DNA from: Pogonophryne albipinna | Lineage: Eukaryota > Chordata > Actinopteri > Perciformes > Artedidraconidae | Assembly: GCA_028583405.1 (NCBI GenBank) | Contig: CM053256.1 | Location: 7,895,527 to 7,959,526 of the forward strand | Direction of reading: 5' to 3' | Length of the DNA stretch: 64,000 bases | Shown: positions 1 through 14,300 of the stretch, piece by piece | How the letters are laid out: the number at the start of each line of letters is the position of its first letter | Numbering within the stretch: the stretch's first letter is position 1 | Made by a program: the position numbers and the translations under genes | The notes under the pieces: model-generated | Told to the model about the DNA's origin: nothing | The model's database searches: none | The model's input: the letters and a program-made list of their open reading frames with translations, nothing else

Positions 1-42
1 TTGGAGATGGTCATGACCTTGGACCTTGAGCCTTACACTAAC

Positions 43-190
43 CTCTCTTTCTGTGGACAGCTAACATGACCTTTCCGTAGGATCCCTCTCCCAGGAGTTT
101 TAGGACCTGAAAATGTTCGGACACCTTCAGATTGGGCATGGACTGCGCCGACAGGAAACATCGCTCGTCAAGTTCCTGAGCTGCTGAATC
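43..190 (-). CDS. SBK-like serine/threonine kinase, single internal exon (gene runs off the left edge)
   Basis: On the minus strand this exon lies between a clean acceptor (AG at 192-191) and a donor (GT at 42-41). It opens in phase 0 and ends one base into a codon. The peptide (about 49 residues) contains the start of a protein kinase domain: a short lead-in, then LLGEGSYGKV, which is the glycine-rich ATP-binding loop, then strand 2 (MLAVHRKRG). The wording around the loop fits the SBK (SH3-binding domain kinase) family best, more like SBK2/SBK3 than SBK1. In human, SBK2 lies near EPN1, which is also the neighbour here. The catalytic lysine, HRD and DFG motifs would be in exons beyond the left edge. 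The start codon must lie in an upstream exon between 191 and about 6900, which I could not find. The family assignment rests on about 30 residues. Confidence 0.6.
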
Positions 191-196
191 CTGGGA

Positions 197-218
197 ACAC
201 ACACACACACACACAGAG
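197..218. repeat. (AC)n microsatellite
   Basis: A short run of AC dinucleotides lies just upstream (minus sense) of the SBK-like exon's acceptor, so on the transcribed strand it reads as a GT-rich tract beside the splice site. Confidence 0.8.
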
Positions 219-230
219 ACACACACTCAG

Positions 231-3200
231 ATCCATATTCAATGTCACTGCATGAAGCCTACAGATGGTGATAACTTCACAAAATGAATTCTGAATCTGT
301 CACATGAAACCGCTACATGGCTCGTTGCGTAATGATGACCTTGTTACTTTAAAGGGGAACATCACCCATTTTCAACAATTCATACATGTTATTCCTATGG
401 ACGGTCCAAACAATTTAATAACCATCAATAACTCGTTTTAAAATCCCAAAACTCGAGTGTTCAAACTCAAAAGTGTAACGTGATCAAGTTCAAAGTCTGG
501 AACTGCTCCATTAACAATGCATTAGGAAATATGTTTACGCTGAAAGCACCACAGGAAAGGTTTTAAGGACTTGGGGACGTTTTCTGTTTCACAACTGAGA
601 ACATTTAAATGCAATAAAGCTAATTTTGTCGTACAAAGTAAAACAAAAAAATCTCCAGGTCAACAAACTCAATCTCCCATACCCGCTGATATCACACGTT
701 TGAGACTAATTTGCCAAGTTTCACAAATATTGATGATCTTTCCTAGGCAATGTAAAATTATATACTGGAATAATTAATTTAGGTGGCGTTTGTTCAAATC
801 TTATATTTGACTAATCACTGCTACTATTGTCAAGAGTTTTGTTGTCTTTTCAAATTTAATTTAGTTGCTGGCATGCAAATATTCACAGTTCAATCATGTA
901 CGCGCTATACCAGCATGCATCTGTCAGAGCGTTGAGAAAAATAATGATGTGATACGTTATCACTTTCAGCTGATCGGTCATGATCCTCATTGTCCTAAAG
1001 AAGGGACAATGAGGGTGATCAGGACATGTGGCGCCGTCACTCAGTTTCCACCATCATTCACATTCATGATGACTTCCTTTGAAGTAGATCCACGACTAAA
1101 TACCCAACCCCCCAGCAAATTAAGAAGGCCGTGGTGAGCAGTTACAGCACACAGCTTAACACAAAAGATAAAGTGATAACAAACAGTATTTTTACTTTCG
1201 ACCTTCCACATGTTGCGTAACTGAGCTTACTGGACCATTGATTCGATTATTGACTAAATTATGCCTATTGTATCCCTGCAAACAAATGTATGTTTATTTC
1301 ACTAATAATTTATTTTCTTTTTTTAGGATCAAGCAAAATTCACCAGATTTGTATAACCAATGAATCTCTGATGGTGATGACACATCAAATGTTGCTATAT
1401 GACACTATAGAGTTATTTGATGACAGCAGCTTCAAATCTCAGTTATGAGTTACTGCTCGACAAACAAATGGGCCTGATGTGCATCCAAAAATAAGACTGC
1501 AGGTTTCAGCCAGTCTGAAATGGCTTCTTGGCCAAGATGTTGCCAAGTAAGCTCTATTTTAAACCGAGCTGATGATGGGCGGATTTTTGATTAACGGTGT
1601 AGTTTGATGCCGCTCCATTGGTTCACAATGTGACTCTCAACCTCAACCTTTCAGACATTGACAGATTTCACCGGCTGAAAAAACACTGTATTTGCATTGC
1701 TTTACGTAATATACAAAAGTGACATAATCAAACATGACGTCTGAAATTAAAGTAATGAGTTAAACGTACACGTTATATAACCTTTAACATGATACAGGTA
1801 AGATACAAGATACGTTACAAGGGTGATAAAAGTGTTTTAATGCGGTATGCTCAACAATTACAGCAAGGCAGTTATTGGCAATACAAATATGTGTTGTTGA
1901 CAGTTATTGCAAAATGAATAAACCTGCAATGCGAACAGGAATGTAGTATATCTTTATGCGTATAGTGAGGAGGAGCTCAATACACAGTAGCCGTCTTCTG
2001 TGCCACCAAGTCTTTATAGCCTAATTTATGCAAACTTCACACTTTTGGACTCAAAGCTCAGTGTTAAGTTCCTGAACTCAATCCTTACTTGGGATATGTC
2101 CACGAAGTTGTAAACACATATCAGGGTTATTTCAGGATTACATTCTTCAGATGTTTGTCAGTCCACTAATGCCATAATTCATTTTGTTTGCAGAATGGCA
2201 ACCAAGTTTAATGCAGCTCACATTTGGACCGTTATATTTAGTTGCTCTGATACATAAATCACCACAGATGCATCTTAAACATGTGTAGCACCAGAAGCAT
2301 GTCCTTGTGCAGTGAGGTGATTATTTATCAAACCGTATTACTGTAGTTAATTGCCCTTGGTATCAAGCCATGGGGATCTGAGATTTTAAAAGGGGCTCTG
2401 CTTGAGCTAACGTCATTAACACATTTGAAGTCCACTACAAGTGCTCTGCATAACAAGCTGAAAATCCTCTCAACGACACTGACAATTAAACTTTTTCAGC
2501 CTCCCAGTCATTTTGCAATAAGAAGCCACAAATGCATTTATACCATTCATGCATGTCAGATGCAAAAACACACTTATACAATACTTTTTTGTTTTAATTG
2601 CCGTGGCACACACAATAAACAATTGCATTTATACATGTTTCTATTGCCATTATTTGTTTTTTTAAACACAATTTAATGAATTCAAGATTATCTCTTGGTG
2701 TGCATTTAATGTTTGCAGCTGATGCATCCTTACAGGAATAAAGTGCAATACTTACTGTCATTTTCTGTTCAGTTGGTGGATCTCTGCTCACTTTGTTGTG
2801 TCTTTTTTCAGCATCTATAGACTCCTATCAAAGTGCTGCCAATGCAATCAGCTGCTGTTGTAGCTCAAGTGTGTGCCCTCTGCTAGACTGATAATTAAAT
2901 TGGAATTGAAGCTGATATTTCTGCCTTTGCCCCCTTGGTCGATGCAGTATCAGAGAAGCTGTGTAGAGGAGGCTGCTATATGTTTACTGGAGACCTGGAT
3001 ATTGGTTACGTGCTTCTCCCCAGGAGACACACACTGGACTCTCCCTCTCTTTTCCTACTCTCGTGTCAGTACCCTCTCTGTCTCTCTCTCGCGCGCTGCC
3101 TCTCCTGTTATGCTGGCAGATACGTGTGCACCACCTACAAGGCATTTCAAACTTCCCTCCCTCTCCCACGTGCTACCTCTCTCTCCCACTCCACAGCCGT

Positions 3201-6200
3201 GTTAAAATCCTAACGTTCTCAATCTGTCAGTCCGCCTGACCACATTAACCCATCGCTCTCGTCTCCAATTTCTTCTCAGCTGTCACTCACTATACATACA
3301 CACTTCCTCCTTCTCCTCCTCTCCTCATCTTTCCACGTCTCGCTCTTTCTCACCCTCTCAGTCAGTCTGAGTCAGAAATTCCACCCTCAGTGTAGGATCC
3401 CTCTTTTAATCAGCAGGTATGCTGGAATGATCGGAATAGGCCAACAAGCTGTACCCCTGATCCCTGAATGTCACTGGGATTATTGGGTACAGTACAGTTA
3501 CGCATACCATGTTATTGTTCAATATTAGGCCTACTGTCCTTTTCTTATTTTACCATTCCCTCCCATCTCTGCAGGAGGCATAAGAATATTTGTTTGATTT
3601 CAAAATGAAAGCCTCTTGAGACCACAGTGAAGAACATTCTCAAGGTTCTTTCAGGTTTCAAACTTTCAACTCTCACACATCTCGCTTTATCTCTTACCAT
3701 CACTTAGAGACATTGCTAACAGCTGAAACCTTGTCTTGTTAAACACGTTGGTTCTGTACATTGATGTCTACATGCCAGTTCTGTTTCCTACAGCTGCAGA
3801 TCAGACCTGTTCAGCTCCTATGGCCCTGACACCCTCCTCCTCTTTCAGTCTACTCAGATTGATTTCCCTTGGTACTACATACTATACAGGACTATTATTG
3901 CCACTGGCTCAATGGATGTTTGTTATGTAACACAAACACTGGCTGCTATCACAACGACTGGGCCCTGCTCAGGTTACTACCACTGCGGGGTCATGTGGCT
4001 GACCACAATACATCCATGTTTGTGCTCGCTCCATAGGGTCCTGTGGACCCTGCTGTGACAACCCCTCCACCACCAAAACAACACTTGTATTGCTCTCATC
4101 AATTTTATGCCAAGAGACTGTCACTTTCATTCACAAATGCATGGACATAAAGCTCACACATTCCACTATTAATGGATGGTCTTGAACATATGCATCACCC
4201 AGGACAGCTGTGCTGACTGACATGACTGGCAAGTTACATAAAAAACGTCTTTCCTATTCGATTACACTTCCATCTTTTTGAGTGCTTTTGACATCTAAAA
4301 AAGGAAATTGTTAATGCTTACATGACAGATGAGATTGTCATCTCTTTCAACTCCTGCACTTTAGATGTACTGTGTATACTGTGTATGTCGTATAATGGTG
4401 AACAAAAAGAGGATTTGAGAAGACTGACATATTTTGGTCTTCTCATTTGCTTGTTTAAAAAAAAACAAAGACATAATTTAAACATTCATATTTGTTTTTC
4501 ATTACCTAAATATACTAGGCCTATTTGTGCACAGGTCTTGTAATGTTTACATTTCCTGGTATGGGTTGTGAAAGTGGTGCAATTACTGAAATAACTGATT
4601 TAAAATGAGGAAGAAGGACTTTACAGCACCAAACATGCGGGAATGTTGGGAACATTTTCAAGAGTTCAGACAATGGGAATTGGTCTAAATAAATATATTA
4701 CTGTACTATTGAATTGTTCCTGCATTTGATAACATTTACTACAAGAACAACGTCAAGTTATATTTTACATATACCGGGGCTTAACACCAATGTTTGTGTT
4801 TGTGATTTACACAATGTAATTTTTTCAATAAATAATCCTCAATAAACTGGATTAAAAGACCATGTGGGGAAAGGCAATAATAGAAAAGCTAGAATAGAGT
4901 GGGGATGTTCAGAAAATAACATCACTTAACTGTGATGCAGCCTTTAAAACCAGGAAAAAAGACAATATCCTCTTAATTGATATTGACCCCAGCCCTTAAT
5001 CACAAAAAAATAATGAATCGTCTGTGAAGATAACATGGAATTTATTAAAAAGCACTCTTCTGGGAGACATGATGTTGTGGTTGTTGTTTTAGTATGAAGA
5101 TAATATGTAGCCATGTGCATTATCTGGACCATATCAGCGCCAAATTAGATTTGTCTTTGAAGGGTGTACTCATATTTAGTTAATTTGTGGATCATTCTGT
5201 TTTGTTATTGTCATCTTTTTTTTCTCTTTGAGCAAACTAATGAATTTATCTTTCATCCACAAACTCACATAAATGATTAAAATAACATAAATGTATAGAT
5301 TACTTGCAGATAGCTTTTATATTCTCTCAAACGGACGGAGTAGTGGCAGTGGGCATAAAGGGTATCCTGTATAAAGTTTCTCTATGGCATCACACATGTT
5401 AAAATAGATTTTATGCTTCTTCTAATCGCCTGCATTTGTTGGTTTGTCTTCAAGAGATTAATGTTTCCAAAGCAGTGCAACAGTGAACAGTTATAGTTTG
5501 CTGCAAAGTTGCCTTCAGTCCCCCCTCCCTTGGGAGAAGGAAAAGACAAAAGGATAAAGGGATGGAAGATAAAAGGGGAGTTTGTAACACCAGTGCCCCC
5601 CAGCTGTTACTCTGTTGTTCTTGCTGTGTTCTTTTTATGGAACCACTGACAGGAAAAGCTATTGGAAGCTGTTATGGTTTCATTTGATGTGAGAGTTAGT
5701 GCAATGATGCCTCTATGTGGTGAAAGTATGCCATTACATTACTGAGGAGAAAACCACACAGTGCATTACATTAAATTACTTATTAATGACATTTAGAGAG
5801 TGGTTTTGGATTTCCAGATTGGTCTTTCTTTAATTAAGGCTCTGCAGGATTAATTTTAAATGTGAATTATATGCCGCTCAATTAGCTCTTAATATGACGT
5901 GGTTTGTTGCAGATTTAAGTTTCAAAACTGAAGATAATCAATCAGCAGAAGGGTCATGTGTCTTGCCACTGAGCCTTCAACAAGCAGACTATTGTTTGAT
6001 GAGGAGTGATATTGAGAGTCTCTTTGTAAGGAAATATGATGTGTTAATAATTTTAAATAAAATGTTGACATTTTCTGTTTCGTATTTTCAGCTGTTATAT
6101 AACACTTAATGTAAAAAAATGTCACGATTGTGATGATGGTTACAATGATGGTAATACTTAAGATTTTATTAAAATTCTATATCATGATGAACCACATTGG

Positions 6201-6900
6201 TTTAGGTTGACTTAATGGGATAAACGTATTTGTTAAGGCTTTAAATAAAATAATTGCACATTTATAGCCAATAAAGAATTGATAAAAGCATAAAAAGGTC
6301 GGTTTTTAGTATTATAGGCCCAATTAAGGTTATCATTTGACCAAAGAGGGCCTTAAAACACTTTTTTAAACACACATTAAAATGGATGTGATTTATTTCC
6401 CATACATAGATAGTAGATTAGGTCATCCAAAAGTCACTTCCCTGTCTCTTCTTGGAATAATTTATTAAACAGATTTCCTCTTTAATATATTGTTGTTGTT
6501 ATCCCCATTGGGATAGATTAGAACTAATTCTGATTCTGATTTTGATAGGAATAAGCAACCCTGCAGAATGCACACTGACTGATTGCCATTTTTACTTTAT
6601 ATTTGAGACTCACTCCATCGTGGTATTATATTGGAGTAGGCCTGCTACTGAAAATGCTTGTGTTCATCTATAAACTCTTGCGGTGCTGCAAAGGATATCG
6701 TTTTGATAGTCTGGTAATTAATTTGTAGGTCTTGTTTAACGGGATGTCTTATTTTCTTGAATAGGAAAACAGTTATAAAATAGTTCAAATAAAAATAATT
6801 AAATAAAATAATTAAAAAAGAATATAGAAAATTAACCAAACTTTAATGTTGTATTAATTTCATTTAGGACAACAATTCTGGCATTAAAAAAAATCAATAA
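231..6900. other. Long stretch with no gene recognised
   Basis: About 6.7 kb of AT-rich DNA without any exon I can support. Open frames here are short, unlike any protein family I know, and not bounded by paired splice signals. The upstream exon(s) and promoter of the minus-strand SBK-like gene are expected somewhere in this interval. A pyrimidine-rich patch lies at about 3030-3380. Around 6515-6545 there is a short TTCTGATTCTGATT run like the 3' end of some fish LINEs, too short to call. Confidence 0.5.
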
Positions 6901-6934
6901 ATTATGAATGAGTCTTCTACTACCATCCAAGGAA

Positions 6935-7021
6935 AACAAAGCTACAGGGGGTGCGGTCTTTCCTGTAGCCGAGAACGGAAGCGGAAATTCGGCCATCTCC
7001 TCGTACATTCAAGCTACAACA
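6935..7021 (+). promoter_or_regulatory. Probable epn1 promoter and non-coding first exon
   Basis: A GC-richer patch carries two ETS-like GGAA cores (near 6976 and 6983) and a GGCCATCTC box resembling YY1. It is followed by CAACAGG|GTCAGT, a good donor with GT at 7022-7023. This fits a 5' untranslated exon spliced to the first coding exon of epsin at about 11338. The exon's 5' end is not defined. Inferred from position and motifs only. Confidence 0.4.
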
Positions 7022-7154
7022 GGGTCAGTACACACTTGATTTGTTTTTTTATTTTGGTCTGTTGTCAGTATTTTTTGGCGTTTCGGCTTGTGATTTGAAC
7101 GTGTATATCAAACACTGTCCCACAGCAGAACGTGTCCTTGATTAAAGCTTGTAC

Positions 7155-7255
7155 AGTCTAGCAATCATGTTGCGAACTCTCTAGCAGCAGCTAGCTAGCT
7201 AACTGCTAGCTTACTAGCTGGCTAATCTTTTCTAGCAGCAGCAGCAAGTGATTTA
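7155..7255. repeat. GCTAGC-rich low-complexity patch
   Basis: Repeated GCTAGC / AGCTAG / AGCAGC words just inside the first epn1 intron. This looks like low-complexity drift near a promoter rather than a defined element. Confidence 0.4.
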
Positions 7256-8277
7256 TTTTATCAGTGAAGCTGGCAGGTACACTAACCGCCCTTTCCTAGT
7301 GTGTAGTGATTCACGGCTGTGTGAAGAATATCACCTTTAATTTCGCGTTAGTTTGTCTGCCAACTCGTACAAAAACACCCTACACCCTTCTGTACCTCTG
7401 TCTACACTTTACTCAGACTTTACCTAAACCTTTGGTGTCAAAGTGCTAGCTAACTGTTTCGAAAGGTGTGAGAATGGGAGAGTTTGCCGGCTAAGTGGAT
7501 AATACAAGCTAACAGTTAAATGACATGTAGGACAATGTTTATTGCCTTATCAGCTTTAGTAATTGCGCGTAAACTTGTCTTTCGCATACATATTTTTCTG
7601 ACACAGATAATGCTCACAATGCTTTTGGTAACAGTGTTGTATAATGTCATGGTCCCCACTCTGTCTAACACTAAGTTAACGCTTGCTGGAGAGCTAGCAC
7701 TGTCAGTTGACAGACTGCTTGCTTAACGTTACATGGGTAACGGTTGTTAACGTTATCAGTGTGCCAGCTAACTGGGTGTGGATTACGTCAAGTGTATACA
7801 AGTGACAGGGGGACTAAGTAAGCTCAGGTTTGGGATCATTTCTATATTTCCGAAGGGAGATTGGACCTGTATGGTAAAAATGTGTTCAGCCACTGTGGAG
7901 ATATCAATGTCTAAAGTCCAGAAAACTTTGCCTGAACATTTGAGGGCGTACAGTTTAGCATCAGTAAGCAGTAGGTGGGGGATTTCACCATATTGCCCCA
8001 GTGAAACATACATTGAACATTTGAACAAGGGAAAACAAATATTGCTGAGTAGATGATACCTTTCAGGATATTGGGCTAGGGAACACAGATACCTAAATAC
8101 TCTCCCTTGTTTAGGTTATGCAGGCCTGGTTGGCACTTTATGTAAATCTATATTATTGTAATGCAAGTGTAACAGCGATTTGTTTGTACTGGATCATTTG
8201 CCTATAGGCCCTATAACGTATTATTAACATGTGTTAGCTCAACCTAGCACTCATCTAAGTGGGGCTTCTGTTGGTCT

Positions 8278-8380
8278 GAAGGCAAGGCAAGTTTATTCAG
8301 CCCATTTCAGCAACAGGACAGGACAGTTCAAAGTGTTTGACATAACCTCACATAAAAATAACTCACAAATTGAGCAGCAG
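8278..8380. repeat. Dispersed teleost repeat fragment
   Basis: The text AGGCAAGGCAAGTTTATT followed by a 'CATTTCAGCAACA ... TTCAAAGTG' block matches, from memory, a short interspersed repeat common in many fish genomes. It sits in the first epn1 intron. A repeat-library search would settle it. Confidence 0.45.
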
Positions 8381-11375
8381 AACAGAACTCAAAAAGTTAA
8401 ATAAGCTATAATATGAAAATACAGGTATAGCATACAACAACAAATGTTCCAGTGCATTGAAATAAATTAATACTAATATGATTAGATAAAAGGCAAAAAG
8501 ACAAGTCTTTAGCCTTTATGTATATGTAATGAATGTTGCAGCGGACCTAGAGTTTTCTGGTATTTTCTTCTTTTACTTAATTTCTTCCTTAAATATATTG
8601 TATACTTCTTCTTCAGGCCTGTCAGAGGTTACATGATTGGGCATTGAAACCCATATATCAAGCAGAGAAGACAATTCAAAGTAGAAGATAATGTGATTGT
8701 GTTTTTCCGAACAACGACATATACATAGTTACTGACACCTTCTTTAGTATTTGAGATTGTGGAGATATTTGATACAACCTGAGACAAAGGGCGTATTATT
8801 TGGCCCCTTATCAACGATTAGTTAGTGTTTGAACTTTGATACAGAGCTTCAGGAGTCTCTGACCCGGCTTTTGCAATAGTTGCATTAGATGCAGTTGTGC
8901 AATGTGGTCTCATATTTGTCTGACCTACAAATCTAAACACAGACAATCTATATGTGTCAGGCTTATTTAAAACACTTATACAAGTATACACCAAAGTTGT
9001 GTCTGGTTTACCAAAGTATATTTAAACCTGAACATATGCATATCTTCCCTAAATGTGTTATTCCTGTTGTTAAGTTACTATGTAACTTTTGTATATGTGG
9101 GTGTTTAAAACAGTCTATAGGCATAGAGACAGCTAGAGTGTATTTAAGAATCTAAGATAAGAAGTACATTATTATTTAAATTGCTATCAACAAAACAACA
9201 GAAAGGTATGAATTGTTTTCATGCCCATCAGATTGCATGGTGTTAAGGTCAGTCTGCATACTTCCCTCTTGAGGAGTATATACTTGTACGCAGGAAGGTC
9301 TGTTTGAGGCTAGGGAAATGGGAAGAGAAGCATAGTTTCTTGGTTTCCAATTCCCACCATTGCTCATTTACTTTTTCAGGGAATATTGATGCAGTGGGTG
9401 GGTTGAACCTTTTGTCTTCTTTAGCCAAAAAGATGTTGCCTTCCTGCTGCCTTTAGTTCTTGAGATATGGCAGTTGAGGGAGTGGTCTTTGAAAGTTATC
9501 TTTAATGTATTTAGCTGAACTTGCTCAAACTGCTCCTCCTGTGTGTGCTTTTAAAGAGTACAACATGTCTAAACTCAAGCTTTGATATAATTAGGGTTCA
9601 TCATTCTTTTTTGAAGAGGCAGAAGGATAACTGGATAATGACTATTTCCTTTTATTTGCATTACAGGGTAGATAATGTTTGAAGTTAGCTCTTAAAAAAT
9701 ACATGTATAGCTTTTATATAAATTGGCACTAAAATCATGCCTGTAGGTGAATTGGTTACTCAGTGTCTTTGTGTCATGACCCGAAATGATAATCTATTTG
9801 GTGAGAAAATGCAGATTGCTTCAATGAAAGGATGCATCTGGTCAGCAACAGTGTTTCAGCCTGCTGCGTAAGCAATCAAATTCAAACAATGCTCAGTGGG
9901 TACAGTGGGATTTAATATTGTGCCATGAAATCATTCTTTGCATTCCTTTACACGACCAGCATCCGACAGGATCATGGTTTCATAATGTTTTTGTCAAATT
10001 GAGACCGTCCCACTGGAATGGCACAACAGAAGCCATGATTTGATTTCATCAGACAGTGTTTTTCAATTGTTAATCACATGTTTTGCTGATAACATGATCA
10101 CCATATACTCCGCCTCTTATGAATGGCTGACATCAGTAAAAAAAAAAAAGTTTCCCTTCTGTATGAACTTGTTACAGGTTCAAGTTTAATTTCCGAGATG
10201 CCCTGCATGCTTATTTGCATACCATCTTGGAGCTGTACAAATATTGCAATATTTCTATGACCTTTTTGTCTTTACCAACACTGTTGTTGTGAAGTCAATC
10301 TGTCTAATGATAAGGAATATAATTACCTGAAATGAAGTAAATGGATCCTGTTATCATCTAGCATACCTAAGATTTCCAATTTCAATATCTGTTCACAAAT
10401 ACTAAAATAAATAAATAAATATTTATTTAGTACTTGTGAACTTCATGTCCTAATCCTAAAACTTGCGGCTTCTTGTGAGTCTTAATGCTGCAATTCAGGT
10501 TTGGCAACTGATGTTATTTAAGTGTAAGGAACAACACACATTTCCCCTTCCTGTGTCTTAATGGCAATCACTCTTATTTTTTGGAGAATAAAAAAGGGTT
10601 TTATGACTTGACTTACTAAACAAGATAAAGTATATAACTAGTATGGTGTATCTCTGACTATTAGCCATGTGTGGTTCAGCAACAAGTCCTGTGATTTTGT
10701 AGCTGAATATCTGCTTTGTCCTGATGTTTTCTAATGCTTTCTTTGGAGTTAGACCTAGCATAACGTTACAGCTTGTTCTAGTCTGTTTGTTGGGATATAG
10801 TAATAATCTCTCAGTATGTGTGGGTTCTTTTTTAATGATAATCTCAATCTTGCTCCTTAGTTTTCATCTCCCTACGCCCAAGGTTTTGGGACTAAATGTT
10901 GTCACAGGAAGAAAAAGGCAAACTGAGACATAGCACTCCGTGAATGAGTGGCTCACAGTCACAAGCCAGAAAAACGAAAAGAAAGCAAGACCCTCATTCT
11001 GCATCATTCTTGTGTAACAGGTGTGCATGACGCTCGCTCTCTCACTTCCTCTGTTGACACCAGCAGTCACATGGTTTCAGATGTATCTGCTATAGACACC
11101 CTCTTTCACACTCTTGTTCTTCTCAAGGATGACCACCTTTTATCCAGACTCTTGTACTTGCATACATCCTCTCCAGTCTTTCTGACTCTTTCTCTTCTTG
11201 CCCTCTTTTTTGAAAGTAGAATTTACTCTTTTAATTAAACCTATTTTGCTCCTTGAAATAAGAGTCCTCTTTGCCCTTTGTTGCTGTTCGCTTTTATTAC
11301 TTATATTTTACAACCCCTCTCTGTTCTCCATTTGCAGTTCAGATTGCAGCAGGACTCGACGGCCAGACCGTTGCC

Positions 11376-14300
11376 ATGTCGACCTCATCGCTACGGCGAC
11401 AAGTAAAGAACATCGTCCACAACTATTCAGAGGCTGAAATCAAGGTTGTGTGTCTTTCTGCTTATCTGGTCTTCTTCTTTCTCACACCCACATCCCCCAT
11501 ATGTCCATTGCTGAAATGTAATCTGTTTATCTCTACAGCACATGTGACTTCATATAGCTGCTGACGAGCAAAGCCACATGCCCCCTCTTTCCAGTTATTA
11601 TTCATAATATTAGCTAACCTAATCATTCGTTCATTAGTCTGCCTCTTTCCGGCTTGTGTCGTGACTGAGTTTGTATTGATACTCAGAACACTGTGGACCA
11701 TTGTCCCAAATTGTTGCAAGGTATTCGCTCAATATGATTCTTATCACGACAGTTCGGATAGAGGATGATTGGAAGTTTGTCCCTTGCTGTTTTGCCGTGC
11801 TGCAGGTTAGAGAGGCGACGTCCAATGACCCCTGGGGCCCCAGCAGCTCTCTGATGTCAGAGATTGCTGATCTGACCTACAATGTTGTGGCCTTCTCGGA
11901 AATCATGAGCATGGTGTGGAAGCGCCTCAATGACCACGGCAAGAACTGGAGACATGTGTACAAGGTTTGTGTTTGTTTGTGCTGTTGGGTATAATTGTGT
12001 GGCAATATGTCACCAGTACATATACCATAATATACACACATTATTGGTTTTCGCATTGTTTGAATGTAGAATAGATGATATTTTGGCAATAGGATGTCCA
12101 CTTTATGTTTTCCTTCAATACAATTTGGTTTTGAATTTTGCCACACTACATTTATCATTGATGATGCAGAATGACGATGATTTTGAAGCGTCTTAAGTAA
12201 TAATAATAATTATTATTATTATAGCACTTTTCATACAACACATGCAGCTCAAAGTGCTTTACAAAATGACACATCACCAGTTAAAAACAAACAACAATAA
12301 ATTCCCCTCAGTTTATTTGTTAAGAACTTTAAAGGAGGAAATATAACATTTTATCAGGTTAATAGACACAAGGAGGTAAAATGTATGATAATACAAATAA
12401 AAATAAATAATGCTTTCTCTCTGACAGATAAGACACAAGACAACTGAGTCGATGCAACAATATAAAATATGAATACATCTCAATTAACTTCTCACTACAG
12501 AGTAAACCATTGAGTGTTAACTGTATGACAATTCAATGAGTAAGCTGGAGAGAGATTTCAGACCCGTTCCAAATATTTTTGGTTTTATGAAATGTATGAA
12601 TTTATTTTTTTGTACTAATGGTGTGTGTTAACGTACACACTGAAAGCATGTGAACTCGTGTTAATTTCGTCAGCTATTTTTTAATTTAGTTTTAGTCTTA
12701 GTCCTGTGTTAAATTTCCTTTTTAGTTTTAGTCATATTTAGTCACCTTCATCCTGTTTTTATTTAGTCAAGTTTTAGTTTGAGCATTTTAGTCTTATTTT
12801 AGTCAAAGAAAACTAATTATTTTAGTCTACTTTTTGTCAATGAAAACTGTTGAGTCTTTTTTAGTCATCAGATTATATAGAACATTTCAGTCAAACTAGT
12901 CTAGCCAAAACCAATAATTTGTCATTTTAGTCAAACGTATTTCACAATAAGATTATATCTTGTCCTTATTTGATGAAAAACACAGGTTGAATGATTAAGA
13001 ATGCAGCTTTGCAGAGTATCTGGTCATGTTTGTGGTGTGTTTACCAGCTGTGTTATGGCCGCATTGCTTCCCTTCTGATAAAACAATGCATTCGCTTTTT
13101 TTCTCCGCCTCATTGTAGCGAAAAAGGGCCCAAATATCACATCGTTTCTTTCTCCCAAGCAGTGGTGGCTTTAGACTTTTTCGTTGTCAGTCATTTTGAC
13201 GGACAGGATCGTAACATTTCCGTCATAATCCATTATTATCCATCGAGTGCACAATTTATCACTCACTCGCGCTGACGGGGGGGGTATTCGGTTAACGCGA
13301 GTGCGACCACTGCTCCCAAGCCCTGTTGTTGCCATTTTATTTTCTGTTAAATAAGGTTAGTTAGACCATGAGTTAGACCCGACACACAGCTGCTGCCCAG
13401 CCGCAGCACCGGAAATGGAACTGCTGGGAGAAAAACTGACTATCAGAAATGTAACGTTATCTTTGATAATATTTCGTCTCCTCATTTTTCGTCAACGGAA
13501 GTAAAGAGAGATTTTGGCATAGTTTTTATTTAGTAAACTACATTTTCGTCTCGTCACTTTTCGTCAACGATATTGCATGATGATTTCGTTACAGTTATTG
13601 TTTACTGCCGTCGGTGCCGTCTCGTCATCGTCTCGTTTTCGTCATGGAAAAAAAGGTCGTTGACGAACATATTTCGTCATAGTTTTAGTCAACGAAATTA
13701 ACACTGATGTGAATGTATGTTGAATCTACAAAAGGGAATTAAAGTCCCTTTTCTACAATTGGTCAATTGGTTGTGATTTTGTTTCCACCAGGCTATGACT
13801 CTTATGGAGTACCTGATCAAGACGGGTTCAGAACGTGTTGCCCAACAGTGCCGAGAGAACATATACGCAGTCCAGACCCTCAAGGATTTCCAGTTCATAG
13901 ACAGAGACGGCAAAGACCAGGTACACAAGCGCATCCACGCCCACAAAGCTGCATAGATAGTTGAAGTGATTAGCGAGTAAGTTCCACCTTTGTGGAATGC
14001 AGACATGGTTTTCCAAACATGCCGCTTGTGCGTCATTCTAGGACATTTTACAATGTGTTTCTGACCCCCTATGCAAACAAAGCCAGCCATTAAAGTTTTT
14101 TATGGGAAGTTGGTAAATGAAACCTTGAACTAACAAACTAACAAGCTTTAACACTAACTCTGAGGTGTACAGCTGTATGGTTATGTAAAAACAATACACT
14201 TCATTTGCAGGATATACTTGTTTGCTTATGCATGTCTTTTTTCCAGGGGGTAAATGTTAGAGAGAAAGCCAAACAGCTGGTGACACTGCTAAAAGATGAA

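Noticed and set aside
2935..3213. Overlapping open frames of 90-110 codons near 2870-3210 on both strands
   Set aside because: Pyrimidine-rich low-complexity DNA; the peptides match no family I know and no paired splice sites bound them.
12991..13275. 94-codon frame inside the hAT-type element
   Set aside because: No transposase or domain motif is visible; it is a chance frame in non-autonomous element DNA.
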